A DNA stretch of 64,000 bases from Anisus vortex (Eukaryota; Mollusca; Gastropoda; Planorbidae). The position numbers and the translations under genes are program-made. The DNA lies in NCBI GenBank assembly GCA_949126835.1, contig OX421497.1:12619132-12683131 (forward strand), read 5' to 3'. Under the pieces are notes generated by a model. The model did not search any database and had not been told where the DNA came from. It was given only the letters and a program-made list of their open reading frames with translations. Shown here in pieces: positions 9,681-20,250 of this stretch (the stretch's first letter is position 1; each line of letters begins with the position of its first letter).

Positions 9681-10060
9681 AAGTCACAAGTAGATCTATC
9701 CAGTCACAAGTAGATCTATCCAGTCACAAGTAGATCTATCCAGTCACAAGTAGATCTATCCAGTCACAAGTAGATCTATCCAGTCACAAGTAGATCTATC
9801 CAGTCACAAGTAGATCTATCCAGTCACAAGTAGATCTATCCAGTCACAAATAGATCTATCCAGTCACAAGTAGATCTATCCAGTCACAAGTAGATCTATC
9901 CAGTCACAAGTAGATCTATCCAGTCACAAGTAGATCTATCTAGTCACAAGTAGATCTATCCAGTCACAAGTAGATCTATCCAGTCACAAGTAGATCTATC
10001 TAGTCACAAGTAGATCTATCCAGTCACAAGTAGATCTATCTAGTCACAAGTAGATCTATC
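9681..10060. repeat. 20-bp minisatellite, 19 copies
   Basis: Unit cagtcacaagtagatctatc, repeated without length change over 380 bp; variants are C/T at position 1 and one A for G. Each unit holds an AGATCT palindrome. Confidence 0.97.
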
Positions 10061-10825
10061 CAGGTGAAATGTACGGTCCCTTTTTTCCTTTTCTAGTTTT
10101 ATTTTCCTCATTACGATGAAATTAATTTATCAAATAAAATAAAACAGCCACAGAAAACTAGTGGTTTTTCTAAAAGTTCTATAGTCTATGTATTTTTGTA
10201 TTTTTTTTGTGGCATTCTTTTTTTGATGAAAACTTTTGAGTTGACCCCAAAACGTATGTTGTTCATTTTTGTTTTCCCTTGAAAAACAAGGAAAAACTTA
10301 GGCCTATTTTATTTTTGTGGGTTAGGTGCGAAGTGGAAGAGAGAGAATGGGGTTGGAAATTTGAATTGTGAGACCCTTGATTTGCGATTGTTTGATCATC
10401 GGGCCCATTTTATTGGAAACTAACATATCTTATTGACTCGTCGAGCAAAGTAAGTTTTTCTTTAAGACCATGTTTTCCCACATAACTTCTCAAGCAGGGT
10501 TTAACACTTACCATGGCCACGACATACAAGCTCACCGTGTGGCCAGCACAATGCCGAAACTAATTTCAGCTACTGTTTCAGAGCTTTTCAAATTAGGAAC
10601 AATCGTTAAGCTCATCCCCCCTCCCCGCTTTTTTTCCCCAATAAATAAAATAGCCAGATTCTAACTGGAGACCTACGTTATGGCTGTACAGTTAAAACAG
10701 CGCTCTGCCTCTAGACCACAGTATTCATCATTTCTATATTATAATATACAATAATTATTTTCAGGAAATATGTAATAGTTGAATCAAATTTCCATAAACC
10801 AAAACAAACAACAAAACAACAACTA
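10061..10825. other. Unassigned DNA with a SINE scrap
   Basis: A very diverged minus-oriented SINE piece is at 10495-10562 (CCATGGCCACGACATACAAG, GTGTGGCCAGCACAATGCCG). The rest is not recognised. Confidence 0.5.
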
Positions 10826-10987
10826 GTGAACGCTAAACGGTTGAGGGACAAGGTAATTATATGGGCAATCTCTCCAGGGGGGCCGATATCACGTGATACA
10901 GTCTCATTATTACGTGCCCCTTGTAATTGTGTTGAAGCGACACCAATTTGTCAAAAGCTAACAGGCATGGTTCTTTTCCAGCCCTTT

Positions 10988-11098
10988 TGTTATTGTTGTC
11001 ATTGTTGTTATTGTTGTTGTTGTTATTGTTGTTATTATTATTGTTGTTGTTATTGTTATTATTGTTATTTTTGTTATTGTTGTTATTGTTGTTTTGGT
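10988..11098. repeat. (TTG/TTA)n simple repeat
   Basis: Interrupted TTATTG/TTGTTG trinucleotide run; it gives poly-Leu or poly-Thr frames that are not genes. Confidence 0.9.
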
Positions 11099-11284
11099 TT
11101 GTTTTGGTACTTTATTTCCTCCCGTCACTAAGTGACATTCTAAAACAGCCAATACCACACCCGTGACAAATATACAACAAGAGATACGTTAGTCTAGCGC
11201 CGCCCTTAAGGTTTCGGGTTTGATTCTAGGTTAAAACATCATTCGCACCTCCCCCCCCCCTCCACTGCTTGCCTTTTCCCAGCT

Positions 11285-11345
11285 CTTCTGGGCACACACA
11301 ATTTCCTAGTATAGCGTGGTCATGGAAACGGGTTAATGCCTCAAC
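11285..11345 (+). mobile_element. SINE scrap
   Basis: CACACAATTTCCTAGTATAG and GTGGTCATGGAAAC resemble the central SINE block at low identity. Confidence 0.45.
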
Positions 11346-11439
11346 GTGTTCCATGAAAATGGTACTTTTGCTACTCCATATAAACACTTTCCCTTGCATT
11401 ATAAACATCATAGTTATGTACTAAAATTAATGCCCTTTA

Positions 11440-11660
11440 TTAATGATGCGTGTCCATCGTTTTCGATGAGGACCATCCCATGTCAGAGTCATCATTTCTA
11501 AATAGGTTCGGAGATGGCTGATGAGGCCAATTTTGGGCCCGAAAGTATTCGCCACAGAGGGGGAACAGGTGCGTGGCTTGATGGCCGGGAGAAGCGGCGC
11601 TTTCTTTGCCGGATACTCTTATGTACCGCCTACCTCACCTATGGCGGACTAAGTAAAGCC
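11440..11660 (-). pseudogene. C-terminal remnant of a non-LTR retrotransposon ORF2
   Basis: On the minus strand the sequence reads HLFPLCGEYFRA and, after one frameshift, KIGLISHLRTYL. Together they match the C-x2-C-type zinc-finger tail (CGRxFRAKIGLISHLRTH) found at the end of many RTE-class reverse-transcriptase ORFs in animals. A tail resembling WDGPHRKR follows. No reverse-transcriptase core is attached here. The assignment rests on motif memory and is moderate. Confidence 0.5.
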
Positions 11661-11711
11661 TGAACAGTCAACAGAAAGCTTTAACCCGTGCCCACGATGA
11701 TGGGTACTTAC

Positions 11712-11790
11712 CTTATCTTATATATTACAGACGCCCCTTCTATACAGAAGATTATTGCGTCCTACGCTCTTCCGGGGACCTGATGATAGA
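11712..11790 (-). repeat. R2 retroposon copy
   Basis: TTATCTTATATATTACAGAC, then AGAAGATTATTGCGTCCTAC; on the minus strand this ends in the (ATAAG) tail. Confidence 0.65.
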
Positions 11791-11812
11791 CATTTTTTAT
11801 TAGTGTTTCAAA

Positions 11813-12470
11813 ATGACACATACTATTACACAGACACATAATCTTGCACAGACACATACTTTTACACTGACACATACTCTTACACAGACACATACTCTTA
11901 CACAGACACAAACTATTACACAGACATATACTCTTACACAGACACATACTCTTACACAGTCACATACTATTACACATTCTATTACACAGACACACACTCC
12001 GTGGAAAAGTAGATCTACAATCTTACGTCATTCTATACAATAAAACGGGTCGGCAGCCCTAAGAAACTTGGCACGCAGAGCGATTTTCAATAACACGCTG
12101 AAGACCCCCAAAAAGGGCAATTCAAAGCTATTCAGCAAAAAAAGATAATTAAGTGCTAGATCGGAACAACGTTTAGGCCGTTGGCACGTTGAACGAATTA
12201 GAAATCCTTATTTGGCACCCTATTATCAAAAGGTTGCCGACTCCTGCAATAAAACACCACTCCACTGGAAGCGATACGATTATTATCCACAATCATACGC
12301 ATTTCTTCTACAATCACACACTGCTTGTGTACATCACACGCTATTCCTCGACAATTACACTGCATTCCGACACAATCATACGCTCATTCTACACAATCAC
12401 ATAGTCATATCAATACAGTTACAGGACACAATAACTCTGTTCAACATTTACTATCACTCAACGTAATGGA
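11813..12470. repeat. Degenerate ~18-bp array split by a MITE
   Basis: ACACAGACACATACTCTT-type units fill 11813-12000. Looser related units (ACAATCATACGC, ACAATCACACAC) resume at 12270-12470. The hAT MITE at 12046-12246 lies between. Confidence 0.65.
12046..12246 (-). mobile_element. hAT MITE with perfect 8-bp TSD
   Basis: 201 bp, same family as 4185-4401 but reversed: B end CGGGTCGGCAGCCCT on the left, A end AGGTTGCCGACTCCTG on the right. CAATAAAA flanks both sides (12038-12045, 12247-12254). Confidence 0.88.
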
Positions 12471-12535
12471 CATTTCATAAGCCAGTAAATTCCAGAAAAA
12501 CAAATTAAGCCATAGATTAAGCCGATGAAAGTGAA

Positions 12536-12803
12536 GTAAAGTAGTAAGTAAAGTACCCGTCGGATCGAGTTGATCCATAGGTCCGATGAACCAGCGTTCA
12601 CCAGTTTCTGTGGCCACGGCATACTAGGTGATTGTGTGGCCAGCACTATGCACAGCCGCCTTTACTTTACCCCAACTAAGGTCAGGTACCCATCAGAGCT
12701 GGGTAGAATCAGGGAGACCCTCCAGACCCGGGAAAAAATCCTAGCCTGCACCAGGATTCAAACCCGGGACCTTCGGCTCGCCAGTCGGCTACCGTGCCCC
12801 ATT
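12536..12803 (-). mobile_element. Full-length tRNA-derived SINE with 12-bp TSD
   Basis: Read on the minus strand, a tRNA-like head comes first (A-box region TAGCCGACTGGCGAG, B box GGTTTGAATCC). It is followed by the conserved block with GTGCTGGCCACACAATCACC and TATGCCGTGGCCACAG, and a 3' end of ACTTTACTTACT type. GATGAAAGTGAA flanks both ends (12524-12535, 12804-12815). This is the best reference copy in the window. Confidence 0.92.
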
Positions 12804-12872
12804 GATGAAAGTGAAAAATTGTTTTAATTTTTTTTTTAGAAAAACAAAATAGGCCATCGAGTGTATGAAAGG

Positions 12873-13188
12873 AAAGACTACAATAAGATGGACCGCTTGC
12901 TTTGAAATTTCTATTTGATAATTTGAAACACTTTAAGTTTCGCAATTTCAGATCTCACTGCGTCCTCTAGATTTCCGGTTTAGTAATTCGCCATGTTTTT
13001 TTCTCAATGGAAAATTAAGATTAAAAATCGAAAGTTGTACACAGTGGAAACCTTTAATGCAATCGTAGGAGCGTAGAAGTAATTTAAGACAGCCGTATTG
13101 GTTGAGCAAGAGAAAAAAAAAAGAACATACCGGTATTATAAGGTCTAAAAATAGAGCAAGCGGTCTATCTTATTAGACTATAGTCTTT
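12873..13188. mobile_element. 316-bp MITE, family M1
   Basis: The left end AAAGACTACAATAAGATGG and the right end TCTTATTAGACTATAGTCTTT are inverted copies, followed inward by ACCGCTTGCT/AGCAAGCGGT. A second copy with a similar interior (TCTCAATGG, GGAAACCTTTA, GTAGGAG) is at 19733-20016. No clear TSD or coding. Confidence 0.75.
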
Positions 13189-14039
13189 GGTGAAAGCAAT
13201 TCAGAATGAAAAAAAAAACTTGATTATAAATTATAAAGTGACCTGATGAATTATACAAATTATAAAGTGACTTGGTTTATAGATTACACATTTCTCTTAA
13301 CAAAGAAAAAAAAAGAAACAACTACGTTCTTATTTTAACCCTTTTGCGCTAATTTTAAAGCCAATCTTTTTTGATTGGATAAAACTTGCGAACTAGTCGA
13401 TCTGCGCATCGATTTGGGGGTTGGGGAAGGGGGGGGGGGGAATAAGTCTTACTCAAGAGGAATTACTCACGAGGGTTTGAAGGAGTGGGGGGAGATAACG
13501 CTTGGAAAGAATGTGTCACGAGTGAATGTTCATGTATGCGTGTGAGTGTGTGTCTAAATAACTCATGCCAGGTTTACTCACAGAAATACTCACGCGTCTA
13601 TTTCTCTTATTATTTATTAGTTTTACCGTGTGTTGGGGGAGGGCGCGAGATGGGGGGGGGGTCAACTACTGATCTCGTAAATGACATTTGGCTCGCTTCT
13701 GACAATACACACTCCCCGCCGACTGTCAATACTGCTGTTGAACAAACAGTGTATTGTTATTATCTCGTCTAGTTAATGAAATACACCCACACACCCACAC
13801 AAACACAGACAAAGAGTTATCATTCTTACGGCCAGTAAGTCATTCAACGCTTCATAAAGTTACTTGATTCTTTGTCTAATATAATAATGTCTAATATATA
13901 CCTTTTCACTCTACAGTGTATTTAAGTTTTGAAAAATAGTGCGTTATGTGGTTTAATATTATGGTATGTGGTTCAATATGTTGTATTGTGCTGCCTTATG
14001 TTGTAATCTGTTTATGTTGTATTGTGTTGTTCTAATTTA
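13189..14039. other. Unassigned DNA
   Basis: G-runs at 13425-13440 and 13650-13660, and a degenerate TTATGTTGTAT stretch near 13930-14030; no gene seen. Confidence 0.5.
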
Positions 14040-14155
14040 GGCAATGTTAACACGTTCACAAGTATCTAAGGCCACAGCAGACAAAGGTTTGTGTGACCAG
14101 ACCCCAAGAAAAATCCTGGCGTGTACTGGGATTCGAACCCGCTGCCACTAATCAA
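14040..14155 (-). mobile_element. SINE, diverged, with tRNA-like head
   Basis: GGGATTCGAACCCGCTGCC (inverse B box) with upstream AAAATCCTGGCGTGTACTGG and GTGTGACCAG matches the SINE head region; the centre is deleted. Confidence 0.6.
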
Positions 14156-14351
14156 CGGTTGTCACGTGGTGTTTTATTATTTTTTGGTGGGAATGGGGTA
14201 CCATAAAGTTTTCATGTTACACCGAAGAATCCCATAATTAGATACTGAAATGAAATATGTCTTCTTGTAGGGATTTGAAAGGAATCCTCAATCTTTGTCT
14301 ACTACTGCCACCTCGCCCCTCTTTCGCCCCCTTCCTCCCTTCTGCCCCCCC

Positions 14352-14352
<1 letters not shown>

Positions 14353-14444
<92 letters not shown>

Positions 14445-14453
14445 TTCATTCTG
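14353..14453. repeat. (CT)n microsatellite
   Basis: About 100 bp of CT with TTT interruptions; source of the false Ser-Leu and Arg-Glu frames. Confidence 0.97.
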
Positions 14454-15770
14454 TCCAGCACTCACTTACACAAACACACAATCTCATAGTTCATTAAGAA
14501 TGACCAACCTTTTTTTTTCTCTTTCTCTCCTGCAAGATTATTTTTCCACAAAATATTCCCAGAAGGTGCATTTTCCCGGAGGGCACAACGGGGGATGAGA
14601 GTCGGTTTACGCTTATAACTCTTTCTATATTTTTCATTTATTTTTTGCTGGGGATACAGTCTTTGGGGGAAAAAAATGGGGAGGGGGGGGGAGACTTTGT
14701 GTGAAGACGTGGAAGTGATAAGGTGGCGACTCCTTCTATATTACTTGGCCTCTGCCGGGTCTTTCGGGCGGGATTTTCTTTTAGAACATCGCTCCCCATA
14801 TGGCGGGTTGCGACGAAACGGTAATGTCCTCCTCCCCACTGAGCCTCGTTAGCTCTCGCCCTAGGCCCTAGACAATGAAATCTCGGACGAGCAACCGGTG
14901 TACTCTTAATGAGCGCGTATCGGTGGTTTACATACTTCGCTGGCCTTTGAGGCCCATGTGTACAGAAGTGCCCCAACTGTTCCCCCCACAAGTTGCACCC
15001 CTCTCTTGTTACTCAAATTCGCGGTTACGTGTTTGCATGTTAGTAAAAAAAAAAGGAAAAGAAAACCCATACCCCTCCCACCACATCAAGCAAACAGCAC
15101 TCTAGATAAAGCTATTATAATTTGTTGAATATTTGTTGTACGTTTGTTGTTAATGTTGTTGTTTATTACACTGGAAGAGAGAAGATAAATGCCCCATGAG
15201 ATTAGGAACCGTTCAATCATAACAAATAAACAAACACACAGACGCAATCACAACTTATGTGTTTAAAACCCTAGAAAAAAGTTTTTTTTTTTTTTTTAAA
15301 GATCTAACAAGAAAACTTTTTGTGTCGCTTTGTAGTGAGTTTAGTAAATAAAAACAAATACAAAACCACAATGTAATTTAAACATGGTGTTGGGTTTATT
15401 GACTGTATTACTGGTGTTTGTTTGTGTTTGGTGTGTGTGTATGTATGTATGTGTGATCTGTGTGAGTGGTTGTGTGAATGATTGTTTGGGACATTCATTT
15501 TGTATCTGACTACATGGGAAATTAATGTATAAAAAAAAAACGACCACAACAACTGCAATCAAACAGCACAGAACTACAAGAGAGCAGACATAATGAAAAG
15601 ATAGCCTGGCTGGTGATAATTGGCGTGAATCCACCCACTCCCCAATCTAAACTTTGTTTATATTTTGACTATACAGCAATATAATTTATTTTATTGATAG
15701 ATGGATGGGTAGATAGATGGATAGATGGACAGGAGATTTGTAGAAGGGGGGATGAATGGATGAATGGATT
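14454..15770. other. Unassigned DNA
   Basis: GT/CA-rich parts (15415-15490), poly-T (15280-15297) and a (GATA/GATG) stretch at 15690-15775. None of the frames resembles a known family. Confidence 0.5.
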
Positions 15771-15879
15771 GATTAATGCAGGGGTCGGCAACCTTAGACA
15801 CGCGTTCCAAACTTGGCACGCAGAGCGATTTGCAATGGCACGCGAGAGCCCTACAAGGTACTTTTTTTTTTATTGATGA

Positions 15880-16060
15880 AAAAAACAACAACACTTTCCG
15901 GTTCTGAATGAGTTAAAGTAGCTGTTGAAGCCGGTATTTCTGAATGACAAAGCGACACACTTTAGTAATTTGAACTTGCATTTACAAGGACCACTGGAAT
16001 GGATTTGCATTGAAATTGGACATATTTTGTCTGGAAATTAATTTGAAAACATTTAAATAC
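15880..16060 (+). pseudogene. hAT transposase remnant inside the 3.4-kb element
   Basis: The plus strand reads FLNDKATHFSNLNLHLQG and then PLEWICIEIGHI. The NLHLQG string is the mid-protein landmark of SCAN/ZBED-type hAT transposases (FLxDxxxHLNxLNLxLQG). A homologous stretch, with THLQGRVKSSGLNGQTINAG, is read on the minus strand in the partial copy at 227-377. Stops follow quickly (16042), and the remainder to about 16560 has no confident match. Its direction agrees with reading the element from B end to A end. Confidence 0.6.
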
Positions 16061-16698
16061 ATGAACATCCCTATATTAAGGCATATGTTGCGATAGATAG
16101 ATAGATGGGCTTTTTCAGAAGTACATCGAAGCACTCAAAGCGGAGTTTCTAACCAAAGGCAAGACTTTTTAAAATTATACCACATCAAGCCTATCTGGTT
16201 TGATCTAGCTACAACCTTCTTAGACGTGGAGGGTTATTGGCAATTTTAAAATGCAGCAAGTTGAATTTTAAATACTTGAAACAAGCATCCAAATGTGCCC
16301 AATTGCGGTAAAAATCTGTACGCTGCTAAGGAAAGTCATCTGCTATTGTCAACTGCTAGGCTCTTCTACTTTCAGCTTTTGCTAACACTTTTGAACAGAT
16401 TGTATTGCACATGAAAGCTGTTTTAAGCATACAAAGAGGTCACCTACACTGGACCATTTAGAAATGACTAAATATGTATCAGACATTATACAATTAGCGA
16501 AGAGCATTCAAGACAAGAAGCTCATTAATTGATACAGACTAATAAATAGGCTTACATTTATAAGAGCTTTTATGATCATCTTCTTTAAACATAAATATAA
16601 GTAATTCTAAGACAAATTCATTTGTATTATTAATTTAATATACATAAGAGACTTTTTTAAATTTTACTATATTATGTAATTTCTGTCATTCTTCTTCT

Positions 16699-17665
16699 TT
16701 ATGTGCCAGGTCTGGAACAGACATCGGCGGTCATGACTCTCCATTCTTTCCTGTTGTTAGCTTTTTGCAGAAAGTTATTATTACTTATGTTGTTGCTCGT
16801 GGCCCATTCGTTCAGGCTTTCTACATATGTTAGCCTTTGTCTTCCTCTGTCTCTCTTACCAGATATTTTCCCACACAAAGCCAGTCTCTCTATACCATTT
16901 TTCCTATAGATGTGTCCTAGAAATTTCATCTGTCTATTCCTGATGGTGTTAATGAGTTCTCTTGAGGTACATGCTGTTTTCAACACCTCTGCATTAGATA
17001 TCTTTTCAGTCCATGATATTCTCATCATCCTTCTTAGAAACCATATTTCTACTGCCTCCAATCTTTTCCTTGTTTCATTATCAATAGTCCAACATTCACA
17101 TCCATATAGAAGAACAGACCAAACATACCCCTTCAGTATGCGCATTTTGGTACATATTCTGATATTCCTGTTTTTCATGATACTGCTTAAGCTCACGAAG
17201 CTGTTTTTAGCTATTGCGATTCTTCTCTTTATTTCTTTGTTGCATTTGCCTTCCTGTGTTATTGTATAGCCTAGATACTGGAAAGAACTGATTTGCTTGA
17301 TGTTTTCACCTTCACTGGATAAAGAGCATCTTGGAGGTTGTCTTTTCTTAGAGATTACCATTACTTCGGTCTTACTGAGATTGAGTGTTAATCCTTTAAG
17401 TCGGCTCTCTTCTACCACCTTATTTAGAATAGTTTGCAGGAAACTTTCTGATTCTGCTATTAGTACCGTGTCGTCTGCATATCTCAGATTATTTATATTC
17501 TTTCCTCCAACTTTAATACCATCTAGGTGTTCGATATTCCGGAGTATTATTTCACTTTAGATGTTGAAGAGGTCTGGTGATAAAACACATCCCTGTCTTA
17601 CTCCTCTCTTTATTGGTTTGAATGCACTTAACTCCCCTTCATATCGTCTGTCATTATTAATGTTT
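16699..17665 (-). pseudogene. RTE-class reverse transcriptase, 5'-truncated
   Basis: Minus-strand translation gives the C-terminal part of a non-LTR reverse transcriptase. It opens with RGVRQGCVLSPDLFNI, has an in-frame TAA (near 17559), then KVGGKNINNLRYADDTVLI with the catalytic YADD. It continues through LTLNLSKTEVMVISKKRQP, FQYLGYTITQEGKCNKEI and the thumb motif VLLYGCECWTIDNE, and ends with an EIWFLRRMMRISW and a KFLGHIYRKNG segment before the stop at 16699. In RTE/BovB-like elements this ORF2 carries an N-terminal endonuclease, which is missing here with fingers domain blocks 1-3. From the Met at 17418 the frame is intact for 239 codons, so decay is modest. It lies inside the hAT element, antisense to it. 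Confidence 0.9.
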
Positions 17666-18260
17666 AAAATAAAAACTCATTAAATGGACAAACAATGAAT
17701 GCAGGGAATCTTTATTTACAACTGTTTAAAGTAAATTATTTTAATCCTCTAATAATTAAATCTTGTAATGAATACCATAATGTTTATATAAAGAAATAAT
17801 AATTTGTCAGTAATATTTGCTATATTACATAACATAAATTGTTTGGCATCACTATTAAAATTCACTATTGAATCAAATGTGGAAACGTTTTTTAAATTAA
17901 AGGGAGATAATTAACCCGTTTTATTTGCGATAATATTTCTAATATTATGTTTTTTTTTCATTTATAGAAAAATAAATAGTTTTCAATTTTTAACTTTGAC
18001 ATGATACAATTGTAAAATGTATTTGAAAATTATATAAATAGTATATGACTAAAGATTTTATATGTATATTTTAAATATTACAGTAACTACCCAGTTTGTT
18101 TGATTACTACGTATTCCTTCCGCTCAACTATAATTAATTGACCCCAATGGCACACTCTGGAACTTATTAAAGGACATCTCAGAAAAACTGAGAATAAGAT
18201 TTAATTAATATTAGCCTATGTTAGATCCTCATCTTGACTGCCAAATGATGATATTTAGAC
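17665..18260 (-). repeat. Dispersed repeat R1, second copy
   Basis: Inverse of 6530-7212: AATGGACAAACAATGAATGC, GGCATCACTATTAAAATTCA, AAAGGGAGATAATTAACCC and TAACTACCCAGTTTG all have counterparts. It continues the hAT interior after the RTE insertion. Confidence 0.75.
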
Positions 18261-18364
18261 ATTGATTAGTAATTACCATAAATGGGAAAATTTAGTAATA
18301 AAATTTATTTTTGATATAAAAGCAAATATAAAGGATGATAATTACAAACTAATTACCAAAGCTA

Positions 18365-19010
18365 TGGCAAACGTAGAGTTTGAATCCGAAGTACAAGTGG
18401 GCGGTCAGAGGCTCGAGAAATAATATCAAATATCTGGGATCCATAATATCCGATGTAGGATCCAAGCCGGAAATTTTTGCAAGAAAAGCCCAGACAACTG
18501 CTGCACTTTGCAAGCTAAAAAACATCTGACGAAGCAGGACAATCTCACTTTACTCGAGGATTCGACTGATGCGCTCCCTGGCGATGGCAGTTTTTATGTA
18601 CGGCTGTGAAACATGGACACTTACAGCAGATCTCCAGAAAAGAATCAGAGCCCTGGAAAAGAGATGCCTACGTAAAATTTTAAACATCTCCTACAAAGAT
18701 CGAGTTACAAATGAGGCTGTCCGTGAGCGAATCACCAACGTCATCGGCCCTCACGAGGTACGGGCATGTGGCAAGATCCAAAGGCCTGGCGAAAACCATC
18801 CCGCAGGGCACAGTGCGGGATGGAAGAAAGAGAGGCAGGCAGAAGAGACGATGGGATGATGACATCAATGAGTGGACCGGCTTGTCTCTGCAGACTCCCA
18901 GAGGGCGGCGCAGGACCGAGGCGAATGGCGTAAAATCATCCAACCGTAAAAAAAATGATGCCCCAACGACCCTCACTCGGTTATGGGATAGAAGAAGAGG
19001 AAGAATTACA
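18365..19010 (+). pseudogene. Second RTE-class reverse transcriptase C-terminus, frameshifted
   Basis: The plus strand gives VQVGGQRLE, FKYLGSIISDVGSKPEI and ARKAQTTAALCKLKNI with a stop. It goes on to SRIRLMRSLAMAVFMYGCET, WTLTADLQKRIRALEKRCLR and ILNISYKDRVTNEAVRERI, then after a frame change TRYGHVARSKGLAKTI and GRQKRRWDDDINEWTGL. This order (YLGS, MYGCETWTL, GHVAR, KRRWDDDI-EWTG) is typical of the C-terminal third of RTE-type ORF2 proteins in molluscs and other invertebrates. The catalytic YADD part is absent. One stop, an internal deletion after the ITNV string and at least two frame changes make it dead. It is a different lineage from the copy at 16699-17665, with little identity between them. 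Confidence 0.88.
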
Positions 19011-19732
19011 AACACACTAATTTTTTATTAAATATAAACACTTTTCTCTATAAATATCCTTTGCTTTTTTGGCCTTGCTACGAAATTACATTAATTGTCC
19101 TATAATTAATTTAAAAAGTATAATATATCAGGTAGACTTTTAGTTTAGGCTGTTGGAACGTGGAATGATTTAGAAATCCTAGTTTGGCACACCATTAGCA
19201 TAAAGTTGCCGACCCCTGGATTAACGGATATATAGATAGATCCGTGGGTGGATAAGGAGGGAGAGAGAGATGGATGGATAGATAGCTGGATAGAAAATCG
19301 TAGAAAGAGACACGTGGATAAAGAGCGAGAGAGAGAGTAGAGAGACAGTGGAAGAGAAGCGGAAAACTGCCTGGACAACTTTCTTGTTCACGCACTAGAC
19401 GGCAACCAAAAAGCGTAAGATACTCGACCTATTGGCCACACAATCCCCTTGTTCCGTTGTCCGAAGTTTTTCCTATATATTGTATGAACTAAAATATAAA
19501 CAAAACGAAATACCAAATACCATTTGTATATAGCGACTTTCCTTGCTATCACATTTAGCGCCATGTCCATTTAAATATTATGTGGGTTGATCAGAAAGTG
19601 TAATGGAAATCCTGCACCGTTTTCCAAGTGTCGCTCAACCTCGGCGCCATCTTGCTTTCGGAAGTCCTTGTTCTCTCTCTCTCTTTATATATAGCCTATA
19701 TATATATATATTACAAAAGAACTACGGAATAT

Positions 19733-20016
19733 TAAAGATTATAATAAGATGGACCGCTTACTTTAATATTTCTGCTATTTGATGACTCGAATGACTTCTT
19801 TTCGGAATGCCCGATTCCCTTTGTATTGTACACTGCCCTTTTCTTTTATTTCTTTGATTTTCTCAATGGGAAATTAAAAACGAACATTGTATACAGCGGA
19901 AACCTTTAGGCAGCCCGTAGGAGTCATTTAATACAGCGTTATTGACTGCGCACGGAAAAAAATCACATATATAAGCTCTAAAAAAAGAGCAAGCGGTCCA
20001 TCTTATTATAGTCTTT
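19733..20016. mobile_element. M1 MITE, second copy
   Basis: Left AAAGATTATAATAAGATGG with GACCGCTTACT, right GAGCAAGCGGTCC then TCTTATTATAGTCTTT; 284 bp. Interior matches 12873-13188 at CTCAATGGGAAATTAA and GGAAACCTTTAGGCAG. Confidence 0.75.
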
Positions 20017-20250
20017 GGCACCTTTGCGTATACAATTTCAGGTGAAGAATGTTTTAACTGCGTAGAACTAAATGTACTGCGTCATTTCTCCATTGTTGTC
20101 TTGTTGTTTTCAATTAGAATTTCTAACCTTTGACCTGCATTGATGTCCTGCGTAAAAATAAATTTTTGATTTCACTCACTATTTTAGTGTGTATGAAAAG
20201 ACCTGACCTCGAGCTATTACCCTACAGAAATTCTTCTCTTACCTTGTCTC

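Larger units (their letters stand above)
15779..19218 (+). mobile_element. 3.4-kb hAT element, decayed, with nested LINE remnants
   Basis: The element begins CAGGGGTCGGCAACCT (B end) and ends AAAGTTGCCGACCCCTG (A end). GATTAATG (15771-15778) and GATTAACG (19219-19226) are its TSDs, 7 of 8 identical. It is the long member of the family that gave the MITEs at 4185, 12046 and 25638. Inside lie a transposase remnant on the plus strand, an RTE fragment on minus (16699-17665), an R1 block and an RTE fragment on plus (18365-19010). Confidence 0.8.

Noticed and set aside
16703..17560. Plus-strand frames over the RTE fragment
   Set aside because: Antisense shadows of the minus-strand reverse transcriptase.
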